From UBA11986 sp031402435 (lineage in GTDB: Bacteria; Bacteroidota; Ignavibacteria; UBA10030; UBA6906), in assembly GCA_031402435.1 (NCBI GenBank), contig JANNSJ010000012.1, positions 19,739 through 83,738 of the forward strand: a stretch of DNA of 64,000 nucleotides, in the 5' to 3' direction. The position numbers were made by a program, and so were the translations under genes. The notes under the pieces were generated by a model. That model did no database searches. It was not told the origin of the DNA and saw only the letters and a list, made by a program, of their open reading frames with translations. Positions 1-7,356 of the stretch are shown here, in pieces; positions within the stretch are counted from its first letter, which is position 1; every line of letters begins with the position of its first letter.

Positions 1-48
1 CGTACAAAACCGGCGGGGATGATCGCGGGCTTTCTTCCGCCAAAATGA
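1..48 (+). CDS. 3' end of an upstream ORF (partial), likely same ABC operon
   Basis: Frame 1 is open from the first base and ends at a TGA at 46-48; the visible C-terminus reads RTKPAGMIAGFLPPK. The stop overlaps the ATG of the next gene as ATGA (45-48), the usual sign of translational coupling in an operon. Because the following genes are permeases and an ATPase, the missing gene may be the substrate-binding protein or another transporter subunit, but 15 residues are too few to tell. An alternative is that the next permease itself starts upstream of the window, since its frame is also open to base 1. Confidence 0.45.
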   Translation, partial: RTKPAGMIAGFLPPK

Positions 49-833
49 TGAGGCTTGGCAACATGTACACGCAGTTCATCATTATCTACCTCATTGTCAT
101 GCTGTTGAGCTACTACGCCGCCCAGAGTCTGGCGATACTCCGTTTTGTGAAGATGAAGCAGAACAAGGCTTCGTATCTTGAAGAACTTTCTGCAGGCATA
201 CGAAGTACAAGCAATCGTGATGCCTCGTTTTATTCGCGCTCGGCGTTATTGTTTGCAAAGGCCCTCGTCAAAGGTGTATCCTACGCCATATTGTTTTCTC
301 CCGCATACGTTATTGCCTATTCGATTCGATCGAGCATCAACACCGATTCGTATCTTTTTATGATCGTTCTGGGAATACTCTCCAATGGACTGCTGATAAA
401 CTATGCGAACAAGTTCTTCACGTTCCTGATGACAGAAAGTCGCAAGGGGTATGTACAGACCGCGATAGTCAAGAACTTGAACGCGTCATATGAATGGCGT
501 ACCACGGATGGAGTTTCATATTGGTCCGTTGTACGACCGGGAAGCTCCTTCCCCTCACACGTGTTCAGGCACATTTATATGAACGCCCACTTCCAGTTCC
601 TGAGCACTCTCAAAGAACATGCTTCGTTCCTCATCACAGGGCTGGTCATTATTGAAATGGCGCTGAACATCCAGGGCCATCTCGGTTACGAACTGCTGCA
701 GAACATCCTGTACAAACAATACGATGTGGTCATAAGCATCATCCTTGGCATTTTCTTCATTGTGAAGATTACGGAAGTTGTTGTTGATAGTTGGTTCCAT
801 CACGAATCAGGAAAATACGAGAACAGAGCATAA
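45..833 (+). CDS. ABC transporter permease, DppB-like
   Basis: 262-residue inner-membrane protein with a hydrophobic segment at residues 9-30, others around 76-95 and 103-125, and a C-terminal pair. The C-terminal stretch (about 195-258: GLVIIEMALNIQGHLGYELL, then a tyrosine/aspartate turn and a last helix) matches the shape of the DppB/OppB end, where E-x-x-F-N-x-x-G-x-G precedes the final helix. That makes it one half of the channel of a peptide- or nickel-type importer. The start at 45 is chosen because it overlaps the upstream stop as ATGA; there is no clear Shine-Dalgarno, so a longer N-terminus beyond the window cannot be excluded. It is followed by a second permease and a double ATPase. 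Substrate unknown. Confidence 0.7.
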   Translation: MMRLGNMYTQFIIIYLIVMLLSYYAAQSLAILRFVKMKQNKASYLEELSAGIRSTSNRDASFYSRSALLFAKALVKGVSYAILFSPAYVIAYSIRSSINTDSYLFMIVLGILSNGLLINYANKFFTFLMTESRKGYVQTAIVKNLNASYEWRTTDGVSYWSVVRPGSSFPSHVFRHIYMNAHFQFLSTLKEHASFLITGLVIIEMALNIQGHLGYELLQNILYKQYDVVISIILGIFFIVKITEVVVDSWFHHESGKYENRA

Positions 834-837
834 GGCT

Positions 838-1713
838 GTGGATACGCACAACGTTCAACAAACAACGTGGACTGTGTTTCGGAAAAAAGACAAGCTCTGG
901 CTTGCGATCTGGCTGGCGGGACTTGCAGGTTTGGGTCTGTGGGACGTTGCCTTCCTGAACCAACCGGCGTTCGTACTCTTGCAGACTGCCTTTATGAATA
1001 CGCTGATCGCCGGTGTTCTTGTGGTTGTGTTCTCATTGGCACTGGGATGGCCCATCGGGGTTGCTTTGCATTTTCTGGAAACCCGTCGAACTCTATTCTA
1101 CCTCACGTTCACATTCGTCCTGAACATCATTCGTTCCATCCCGCAAATTGTCGGAATACTCATCGGGTATATTCTCCTGACAGTCTTCATCGACCTGGAA
1201 ATTCTGCGGAGCCAATTCTCTCAATTGGTCTGGATGGCATTCACTATAAGTCTGTTTGTGTTTCTGGAAGTTGTTGATCTGGTCAGGGAACGAATCGCGT
1301 ACTTCAACAAGCTGGATTTCTTTCAAGCGATGTTGTGCTGCGGCATCAAAGAAGGGCGCATCATCAATCGTGATATCCTCTGGAAGAACAGCCGCGCCCA
1401 CCTCCTGCACAAGATGATTTCCGTGTTCGGGATTGCGGTCTTTCTCCAATGCAGCATTGACTTTATTATTTCCGTCGGCCTTTCCACTGACGTCAGCCTG
1501 AGTAATTTTCCTGTAACGCTTGGCAGCCTTCTCGCAAAGCTGGATAGCAAACAGGATATCCTCGCGATAGGATCGGTGTTCACGAATCCGATGAATGTAC
1601 GGTCTCTCCTGTTCGAGCATCTTCAGGGAGTCAGTATCGCGTTTGCCATCGTGTTCACATTGCTCTGCGTCTATAAGATTTCCAACGGCCTTGTCAGAAG
1701 GTTCAACCTCTAG
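838..1713 (+). CDS. ABC transporter permease, DppC-like
   Basis: 291-residue membrane protein if the GTG at 838 is used, five bases after the stop of the first permease; the frame is open further upstream (ATG at 778) but that would overlap the previous gene by over 50 bases. The segment around residue 90-115 (FVLNIIRSIPQIVGILIGY) and the stretch FFQAMLCCGIKEGRI with a following N-x-x-x-H-L-L resemble the permease core and EAA loop that contacts the ATPase, here degenerate. Five to six hydrophobic segments are visible. It should pair with the DppB-like subunit and be powered by the adjacent double ATPase. Both permeases are diverged enough that the substrate class is uncertain. Confidence 0.7.
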   Translation: MDTHNVQQTTWTVFRKKDKLWLAIWLAGLAGLGLWDVAFLNQPAFVLLQTAFMNTLIAGVLVVVFSLALGWPIGVALHFLETRRTLFYLTFTFVLNIIRSIPQIVGILIGYILLTVFIDLEILRSQFSQLVWMAFTISLFVFLEVVDLVRERIAYFNKLDFFQAMLCCGIKEGRIINRDILWKNSRAHLLHKMISVFGIAVFLQCSIDFIISVGLSTDVSLSNFPVTLGSLLAKLDSKQDILAIGSVFTNPMNVRSLLFEHLQGVSIAFAIVFTLLCVYKISNGLVRRFNL

Positions 1714-1719
1714 TCAGCC

Positions 1720-3234
1720 ATGAACACGCTCCGCTTTGACATACGCATTGCCACGGATGATCGTACGTTAGTAGACATCCGCGATTTCCAGCTTCCTCTC
1801 AATCGGATAACGTTCCTCTTTGGCGAGTCGGGGATTGGCAAGTCGCTTATCGCCCGGGCAATCTATGGACTGCTCGATCCGGACGAATTCACCATCACGA
1901 TCAACGACGAGCCATACAAAGAGTATCTCAAGAAGCCCGAAACACAAGAGATCAAGAAGAACAGCTTCTATGTGTTTCAAGAGCCGTCATCACATCTCAA
2001 TCCTTTAATGCCCCTGGAGACGCAAATCAAGGAAGGAAGTCTTGCCCAGGCTCCGGACGACCGCGAAATACTGGACCGTCTATTGGAAGGCAGCGATGCG
2101 GATGAAGTACGGAAGTTGCTCGATGTGTATCCCAAACCCTATCGTCCAAGCGGCGGGGAGAAGCAGCGCATTTTCCTGGTTATGGCACTCAAGAAGATAG
2201 ATTTGATGCTCGGCGACGGGAGCGTGACCACACCGCATGCGTTCGTGTTCGATGAACCGACCGGAAGTCTGGACAACCATTTTCGCAACATATTTCTTTC
2301 TCTCCTCTTCAAGCGCTTTCAGCAGCAACACTTTACATCGCTCTTGATTACTCATGATTATTCCATGGTCAGCAAAGTAACTCGATCGTATCGCAGCTTT
2401 GCCGAACGTGTCTCATTCAAGGAGTTGAGCCTGCGCAATGGGAAACATGCTCTGTCGGACTTTCAACCTGAAACCTACATTGGATGGCTAGACACGCAGA
2501 AGAAAGAATCAGCCTCCCGCATCCCGACAAACGAGAGCAAACCATTGTTACGTGTTGAGAGTGGCGTTGAAGTGTTTGGACAGCGATTGGCAATCTCAAG
2601 GGATCGTGAAGGAACACAGCCCTCTGCTCTGGAAATCTTTCCCGGCACAATCGTCTATGCAAAGGCACCGAGCGGCACAGGAAAAACCACGCTGGTGAAA
2701 CTTATGATGGGATTGATTCGCGGAAAGAATCTTCACATGGCACTCGATGGAGATACTCTGACGGAACACACATCAAGGAGTTTTTGGCAAAAAAAGATTT
2801 GGGGAAGAAAAATGACCCTAGTGTTCCAGCACGCGGATGAAGCACTCAACCCGCGGGCCACGGTGATGGAAACATTTCAGGGACTCCCATCGGAGAAACG
2901 CATAACACGTGAAGGCGTCCGGCAATCGCTCGGTGAACTGTTCGACTTCGAGATCAGCGACGAATTCATGGACAAGCAAGTGAGCAGGCTCAGCGGCGGA
3001 CAAAAACAAAGGCTCAATCTTCTCAGAAGCCTGTTCCTGAATACCGACATCCTGATTCTCGATGAACCGCTCAACGGACTCGACTTCGAAAGCACAACCA
3101 GGGTCCTCGCCATGATCAGAGAAAAGCAGCGGGCAGGCAAGGGAATTCTTCTGATTTCACACAACGAAGAAATCTTTGACGCGTTGATCCCCCGAGACCA
3201 CATCTATCATTTGCACGCAAGCCCCGTTCGATGA
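1720..3234 (+). CDS. Double ABC ATPase (DppD-DppF-like fusion)
   Basis: 504 residues holding two complete ABC nucleotide-binding domains. Domain 1 has Walker A GESGIGKS (35-42), Q-loop Gln87, signature PSGGEKQR (143-150), Walker B AFVFDEP (174-180) and a switch histidine in LLITHDY. Domain 2 has Walker A APSGTGKT (about 316-323), signature LSGGQKQR (about 424-431), Walker B ILILDEP (about 444-450) and the switch histidine in LLISHNEE. A single chain with two peptide-importer ATPases is the arrangement of YejF-type transporters, where it drives a two-permease channel. It begins six bases after the DppC-like gene, so all three subunits are probably co-transcribed. The motifs look intact in both halves. 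Confidence 0.85.
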   Translation: MNTLRFDIRIATDDRTLVDIRDFQLPLNRITFLFGESGIGKSLIARAIYGLLDPDEFTITINDEPYKEYLKKPETQEIKKNSFYVFQEPSSHLNPLMPLETQIKEGSLAQAPDDREILDRLLEGSDADEVRKLLDVYPKPYRPSGGEKQRIFLVMALKKIDLMLGDGSVTTPHAFVFDEPTGSLDNHFRNIFLSLLFKRFQQQHFTSLLITHDYSMVSKVTRSYRSFAERVSFKELSLRNGKHALSDFQPETYIGWLDTQKKESASRIPTNESKPLLRVESGVEVFGQRLAISRDREGTQPSALEIFPGTIVYAKAPSGTGKTTLVKLMMGLIRGKNLHMALDGDTLTEHTSRSFWQKKIWGRKMTLVFQHADEALNPRATVMETFQGLPSEKRITREGVRQSLGELFDFEISDEFMDKQVSRLSGGQKQRLNLLRSLFLNTDILILDEPLNGLDFESTTRVLAMIREKQRAGKGILLISHNEEIFDALIPRDHIYHLHASPVR

Positions 3235-3360
3235 CTGAATAAGGAGTGCCCGAAGCGAATAAGGATTTCGAGTGGGGAATTCCTATATTGTCGGAGCGTG
3301 GGTGCATGTTGAGAGCACTTCCTTTTTTCGACCAATTGATACCAAGCCAAACCTTCGTCA

Positions 3361-4665
3361 ATGTCTTCGCAATCTGAACGACCGGGCCTTCTTCGTAGCC
3401 TGGGTCTTTTCGATCTGACGGCAATATCACTCAACACGATTATTGGGAGCGGCATTTTTCTGCTTCCCGCAACCGTCGCTTCAACGGTAGGTGTGTGGGC
3501 ACCGTTGAGCTTTGTTGTTTCCGGGATACTCTCCCTCATCTTCGCTCTATCATTTGCAGAAGCAGGCAGCAGGTTCAGTGATACGGGCGGACCGTACCTG
3601 TATGCGAGGAAGGCATTCGGCGACTTCATCGGTTTTGAAGTAGCCTGGATCTTCTGGCTCTCTCGTCTCGCAGCAGTGGGAGCAAGCTACAATGTTTTTG
3701 TCACCTACCTCGGATTGTTCATTCCCGGTGTTGCAGAAGGATTGTTCCGGACGGCGATCATCACCGTACTTGTTATTGTGGTGGCACTGCCAAATATCCG
3801 CGGAGTGAAGATTGGCTCGGTCTTCACCAACATCTTCACAGTCGCAAAGATACTCCCGCTGGTTTTTCTTGCTGCCGCCGGACTCTTTGTGCTGGATTGG
3901 ACTCAGGCAACCATAGCAACCCCGCTGACTTCGGAAGACTTCATGAGGTCTGTACTTATCGTTGCGTTTGCGTACGGAGGATTCGAACTGGCAACCGTTC
4001 CAGCCGGTGAGTCCAAAGACCCGAAACGGCAGTTGCCGCGGGCGCTTCTTTTTTCAATCGGTGGAGCAGCAATTCTGTACGTCCTTCTGCAGTTCACAGC
4101 CTATGGGCTGTTCCCTACGCTTGGAACATCAGCGCGACCACTGGCAGACGCTGCAAATGTTGTCTTCACCTCGCATGGTGCAACGCTGATTGCTATCGGA
4201 GCACTCGTGTCAACCTGCGGGTATATCTTTGGCGGCTCGTTGGTGATCCCGCGACTGACGTATGCACTTGCAGAGCAGGGACAACTGCCATCCGTGTTCG
4301 GCAAGATCCATCCTGCGTTCCGGACACCGTGGGTGTCGATTGTGTTTCATGCTGGCGTCACCTGGTTACTTGCCGTGGGCCTCTCATTTTTTTCACTCGT
4401 CATCATCAATGTCCTTGCGAGGCTTGTCGTCATCGGCCTTACCAGTGCTGCTGTAATGAAGTTGCGAAAGAGTTCTCCGGAACCCGCCGGATTTACGATC
4501 CCATTTGGATTGACAATCCCTCTTGTGGGAATTGCAATCGTCGCCTACTTGCTGATCTTCCATACAAAACCCAATGAACTGCTCTATGGCGGCATTGCAC
4601 TCGTTGCGGGATCACTCCTCTACGTTCCCCTCCGCTCATTGGTGAAGAAAAAGAAAGGAACATAA
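3361..4665 (+). CDS. APC-superfamily amino acid permease
   Basis: 434-residue inner-membrane protein with about twelve hydrophobic segments. The first helix carries the unwound-helix signature IIGSGIF (27-33) that binds the amino-acid backbone in APC transporters, followed by the conserved FAEAGSRFSDTGGPYLYARKA-type loop after helix 2. Helix 6 region FAYGGFELATVPAGE fits the family pattern. Length is normal for LeuT-fold APC members such as the AdiC/YjeH/SteT groups. It stands alone, with 126 bases before it and no obvious promoter match. The substrate cannot be read from the sequence; a proton-coupled amino-acid importer or exchanger is likely. Confidence 0.85.
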   Translation: MSSQSERPGLLRSLGLFDLTAISLNTIIGSGIFLLPATVASTVGVWAPLSFVVSGILSLIFALSFAEAGSRFSDTGGPYLYARKAFGDFIGFEVAWIFWLSRLAAVGASYNVFVTYLGLFIPGVAEGLFRTAIITVLVIVVALPNIRGVKIGSVFTNIFTVAKILPLVFLAAAGLFVLDWTQATIATPLTSEDFMRSVLIVAFAYGGFELATVPAGESKDPKRQLPRALLFSIGGAAILYVLLQFTAYGLFPTLGTSARPLADAANVVFTSHGATLIAIGALVSTCGYIFGGSLVIPRLTYALAEQGQLPSVFGKIHPAFRTPWVSIVFHAGVTWLLAVGLSFFSLVIINVLARLVVIGLTSAAVMKLRKSSPEPAGFTIPFGLTIPLVGIAIVAYLLIFHTKPNELLYGGIALVAGSLLYVPLRSLVKKKKGT

Positions 4666-4770
4666 TAGCGCCCGGTTTCTTTCCACACCATCGGTGAACT
4701 CACGCCACCCATCGGGACCCTCTCTTTAGATGTTCTTTACACACCCTCCCCACACCTACCGTCTCTTGAT

Positions 4771-4798
4771 TTGAAAACCGGTCCCGCCTTGCGATACT
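4771..4798 (+). promoter_or_regulatory. Candidate promoter for the 30-codon micro-ORF
   Basis: TTGAAA (4771-4776) is separated by 16 bases from GATACT (4793-4798), a fair sigma-70-like match placed about 30 bases upstream of the micro-ORF start. It is not the Bacteroidota-type pattern seen elsewhere, so confidence is limited. Confidence 0.3.
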
Positions 4799-4826
4799 GA
4801 ATACAGCATCGCACAAGGAGGATCCA

Positions 4827-4919
4827 ATGACAGCAACTGCAATTGTTCTCATGGTAGTTTTTGTGTTCTACATCGTCACGTGTATCCGGCAGTTCAAAAG
4901 ATTCAATCAAGATTCGTGA
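4827..4919 (+). CDS. 30-residue single-span membrane micro-protein
   Basis: A 30-codon frame reading MTATAIVLMVVFVFYIVT then CIRQFKRFNQDS. Residues 4-20 form one hydrophobic helix followed by a basic tail, so a single-pass membrane peptide with its C-terminus inside is expected. An AAGGAGG at 4815-4821 stands six bases before the ATG, close to the best Shine-Dalgarno sequence in the window, and a candidate promoter lies just upstream. The size and layout recall small accessory subunits of sodium symporters (MetS type), but its neighbour at 3361 is an APC permease on the far side of a 161-base gap. No family is claimed; translation is the main inference. Confidence 0.5.
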   Translation: MTATAIVLMVVFVFYIVTCIRQFKRFNQDS

Positions 4920-4970
4920 GCAAGGCTTGCCAGCACATCGCTTTCCCCTTCTTCACCCACACTCGATCCC

Positions 4971-5001
4971 TTTGCATTTCAGCCTGCATTTCTTATACTA
5001 A
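4971..5001 (+). promoter_or_regulatory. Candidate promoter of YdeI-like gene
   Basis: TTTG (4971-4974), 19 bases, then TATACTAA (4994-5001), 33 bases before the ATG at 5035. The spacing fits the Bacteroidota pattern but the -7 box only partly matches TAnnTTTG. Confidence 0.3.
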
Positions 5002-5034
5002 CGCATCCTCTCTTCACTCAAAACAAGGCTATCA

Positions 5035-5613
5035 ATGCAGATCGGAACAACGCTGTACGTCACCACACGGAAAGAGTGGCGCCGATGGCTCGCAGCACAC
5101 CATGCCACCGAAAAGGATATCTGGCTTGTGTATTATAAAAAGCAGAGCGGGAAGCCGCGCATCCCGTATAACGACGCGGTGGAAGAGGCTCTCTGCTACG
5201 GCTGGATCGACAGCATCCTGAAACCGATCGACGAAGAGAAGTTTGCTCAGAGGTTCAGTCCGCGTAAACCAAAGGCGCAATGGTCACCAATGAACATCGA
5301 GCGGCTGCGGAGGTTGTTACGGCAGAAGAAAGTAACGAAGGCGGGGTTGGAAGCGGCGAAAACCGCTCTCGAAACCATTCGCAAACATAAGACCATTGAA
5401 AAAACACGGGTCGCAATCCCTACCGATATCCTGAAAGCACTCAAAAACGACCCGGCAACCTGGAAGAACTTCTCGCGATTCCCTGCGTCGTACAAGCGCA
5501 TTCGTGTTGGCTGGATTGATGGATCCCGGCGTCGCCCGGAAGTATTCCAGCAACGATTGCAGTACTTCCTCAAGATGACCGCACAGAACAAACGGTTCGG
5601 GATGGTACAATAA
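5035..5613 (+). CDS. YdeI/OmpD-associated family protein
   Basis: 192-residue soluble protein matching the YdeI/OmpD-associated (bacteriocin-protection) family. Hallmarks are the early W-x-x-W-L around 15-19, the block YNDAVEEALCYGWIDS (45-60), RFSPRK (73-78) and the tryptophan-serine at 83-84, with a basic C-terminal third containing FPASYKR and W-x-x-x-x-x-R. Length is typical. In other bacteria the family has been linked to resistance to cationic peptides or bacteriocins, but its biochemical activity is not established. It has its own upstream gap and is followed 20 bases later by a convergent exporter gene, so it is probably monocistronic. Confidence 0.8.
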   Translation: MQIGTTLYVTTRKEWRRWLAAHHATEKDIWLVYYKKQSGKPRIPYNDAVEEALCYGWIDSILKPIDEEKFAQRFSPRKPKAQWSPMNIERLRRLLRQKKVTKAGLEAAKTALETIRKHKTIEKTRVAIPTDILKALKNDPATWKNFSRFPASYKRIRVGWIDGSRRRPEVFQQRLQYFLKMTAQNKRFGMVQ

Positions 5614-5633
5614 ATACAAGGCAACCAAAACTG

Positions 5634-6836
5634 CTATTCACTTGCCAACCCCATGGTTTTGTTCTGCAGCATCGCGTACCTCTGCAATGCAAGACTGGCA
5701 AGTGATGAACCAAGCAACACAATAGCCATCGGCAATGCCGTGCCGTTATGAAAATAACTCACAAGGGCTGAGCCGAGAGCGCCCGCGGCCATCTGCATAC
5801 TTCCCATCAATGCGGACGCTGTACCGGCATTCTTTGCAAAAGGCTCAATCGCCAGGGCCGTCGTGTTCGGACTGAGGAACCCCAGACAGACGAGAAAACT
5901 GAAGAGCATGGCGATAACCCCGAACATCGGCATGCCGATGAGAACTCCAGCCACGAGGCATATCGTGACGATGCACTGAACAGCAACTGAAATCATCGCA
6001 ATAGATCTGCTACTTTGAGTTCTCAATACATATCTGTTCACCTGGCTTGCGCCAATAACGCCACAAGCACTCAATCCGAACACCCACCCGAATTGCCGTT
6101 CGGTGAGATCGAACAACCTCATATACACAAATGGCGAGTCCGAGATATACGCGAACAGCCCTGCCGACGCGGCAGCGCTTGCCATTCCGTACGCAATAAA
6201 CTTCGGCTCTTTCAGCACTCCTAAATAGTCACCGATTATCCTGAATGGATGGAGCGACCGTGAATTGTCAGCGGCACTGCTTTCGGGAAGATAGCGGACG
6301 ACCGCAACGAGAACAAACGTCGCAATCGTTGCGAGGATCCCGAAGATGTATCTCCAACTGTACGCATCGGTCACGTATGCACCGACAGACGGAGCGATGA
6401 TCGGCGAAACGCCAAACACCAGCATGAGCGTTGAGAATATCCGCGCAATCTCATGGACAGGGAACAAGTCACGCACGATTGCCCTCGCTGCGACAATCCC
6501 CACGCAACCCCCAATAGCAAGAAGAAACCGCTGCGCCACCAACCAATCAATCGTGGGAGAGAGTCCGCATCCGATTGCAGCAACAATGTAGATCGTCAAT
6601 CCCGCAACGACGGGTTTCTTCCGGCCGAACCGGTCAAGCAGCGGCCCGTAGAACAACTGCCCGATGGAAATGCCGATGAAATAGCTTGTCAGCGAGAGTG
6701 CAACATGTGAAATGTCGGTGTGCAAGTCGCTTGCAATCGCAGGAAAACCCGGCAGATACATATCAATGGAGAACGGACCGATGGCTGTAAGCGATCCAAG
6801 AACGAGTATGAGAATGGTATGTCGTTTGCGATCCAT
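5634..6836 (-). CDS. Bcr/CflA-family MFS drug exporter
   Basis: 400-residue protein with twelve predicted helices, a member of the DHA1 branch of the major facilitator superfamily. Helix 1 contains IGPFSIDMYLPGFP (19-32), diagnostic for Bcr/CflA exporters, and the loop between helices 2 and 3 carries GPLLDRFGRKKP (64-75), the MFS motif A that gates the transporter. Such proteins expel drugs such as bicyclomycin or chloramphenicol with proton antiport; the actual substrate here is unknown. It is convergent with the YdeI-like gene and divergent from the tricorn gene, with a 520-base gap upstream. No regulator gene sits beside it. Confidence 0.85.
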   Translation of the reverse strand: MDRKRHTILILVLGSLTAIGPFSIDMYLPGFPAIASDLHTDISHVALSLTSYFIGISIGQLFYGPLLDRFGRKKPVVAGLTIYIVAAIGCGLSPTIDWLVAQRFLLAIGGCVGIVAARAIVRDLFPVHEIARIFSTLMLVFGVSPIIAPSVGAYVTDAYSWRYIFGILATIATFVLVAVVRYLPESSAADNSRSLHPFRIIGDYLGVLKEPKFIAYGMASAAASAGLFAYISDSPFVYMRLFDLTERQFGWVFGLSACGVIGASQVNRYVLRTQSSRSIAMISVAVQCIVTICLVAGVLIGMPMFGVIAMLFSFLVCLGFLSPNTTALAIEPFAKNAGTASALMGSMQMAAGALGSALVSYFHNGTALPMAIVLLGSSLASLALQRYAMLQNKTMGLASE

Positions 6837-7356
6837 AGCCGGGATTGATGATGCACTAGAAAGTCAAAGGGCGAAATGATCTTCGCCCCCATAAGGATAG
6901 TGATTAGGGGTGTGCGTTGCAAGAGGTAGAGAAGTGTTGAACGGCCCGAAGCAATTCGGGTTGAAGCGTCAAGAACCGTTTGTAGAGTGCACTAATCTCG
7001 GGAAAGTTTTGGCAAGGATTGCTTCCTCTTTATTGGTGGGACGCACTTACCCCTCAAATTTACCTATCGATGAGGTGATGAATCATCAACCAAGAAGAGC
7101 GCGTTTTCACTTCCCGATATTCACTCCGGTGTGGGACATTATGAACTAAATCCGGTATTGGCTACAGGTTGACAACCGAAGGGTAAACTTCCTTCTGCAC
7201 ATTGAACAAAATGTGTTCACACCGCAACATTCGTTGCTCTGTTTCGTACCTACGGTGTGGATCTGTCTGTCCATGACAAAATTCCTCCATTGAATGTTTA
7301 CCCGGAACTCGGTATGTTGTTGCGCCCTTCACTTCACAATCCAGAAAGGATTTTGC
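6837..7356. other. 520-base divergent intergenic region
   Basis: Lies between the divergently transcribed exporter (minus) and tricorn protease (plus). The only long frame, 6910-7149 plus, lacks a ribosome binding site and looks non-coding in composition. The right edge holds a candidate promoter (7290-7320) for the protease; no clear promoter was found for the exporter. No terminator or repeat was recognised. Confidence 0.5.
7290..7320 (+). promoter_or_regulatory. Candidate Bacteroidota-type promoter of tricorn gene
   Basis: TTG (7290-7292), 20-base spacer, TATGTTGT (7313-7320). The transcript would start near 7327, giving a leader of about 30 bases that includes the AGAAAGGA ribosome binding site at 7343-7350. 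Confidence 0.35.

Noticed and set aside
3235..3360. Possible terminator or promoter between the ABC ATPase and APC permease
   Set aside because: No stem with a T-run and no -33/-7 pair with acceptable spacing was found.
6910..7149. 79-codon frame in the divergent intergenic region
   Set aside because: No ribosome binding site, no hydrophobic or domain pattern, and it lies where promoters are expected.
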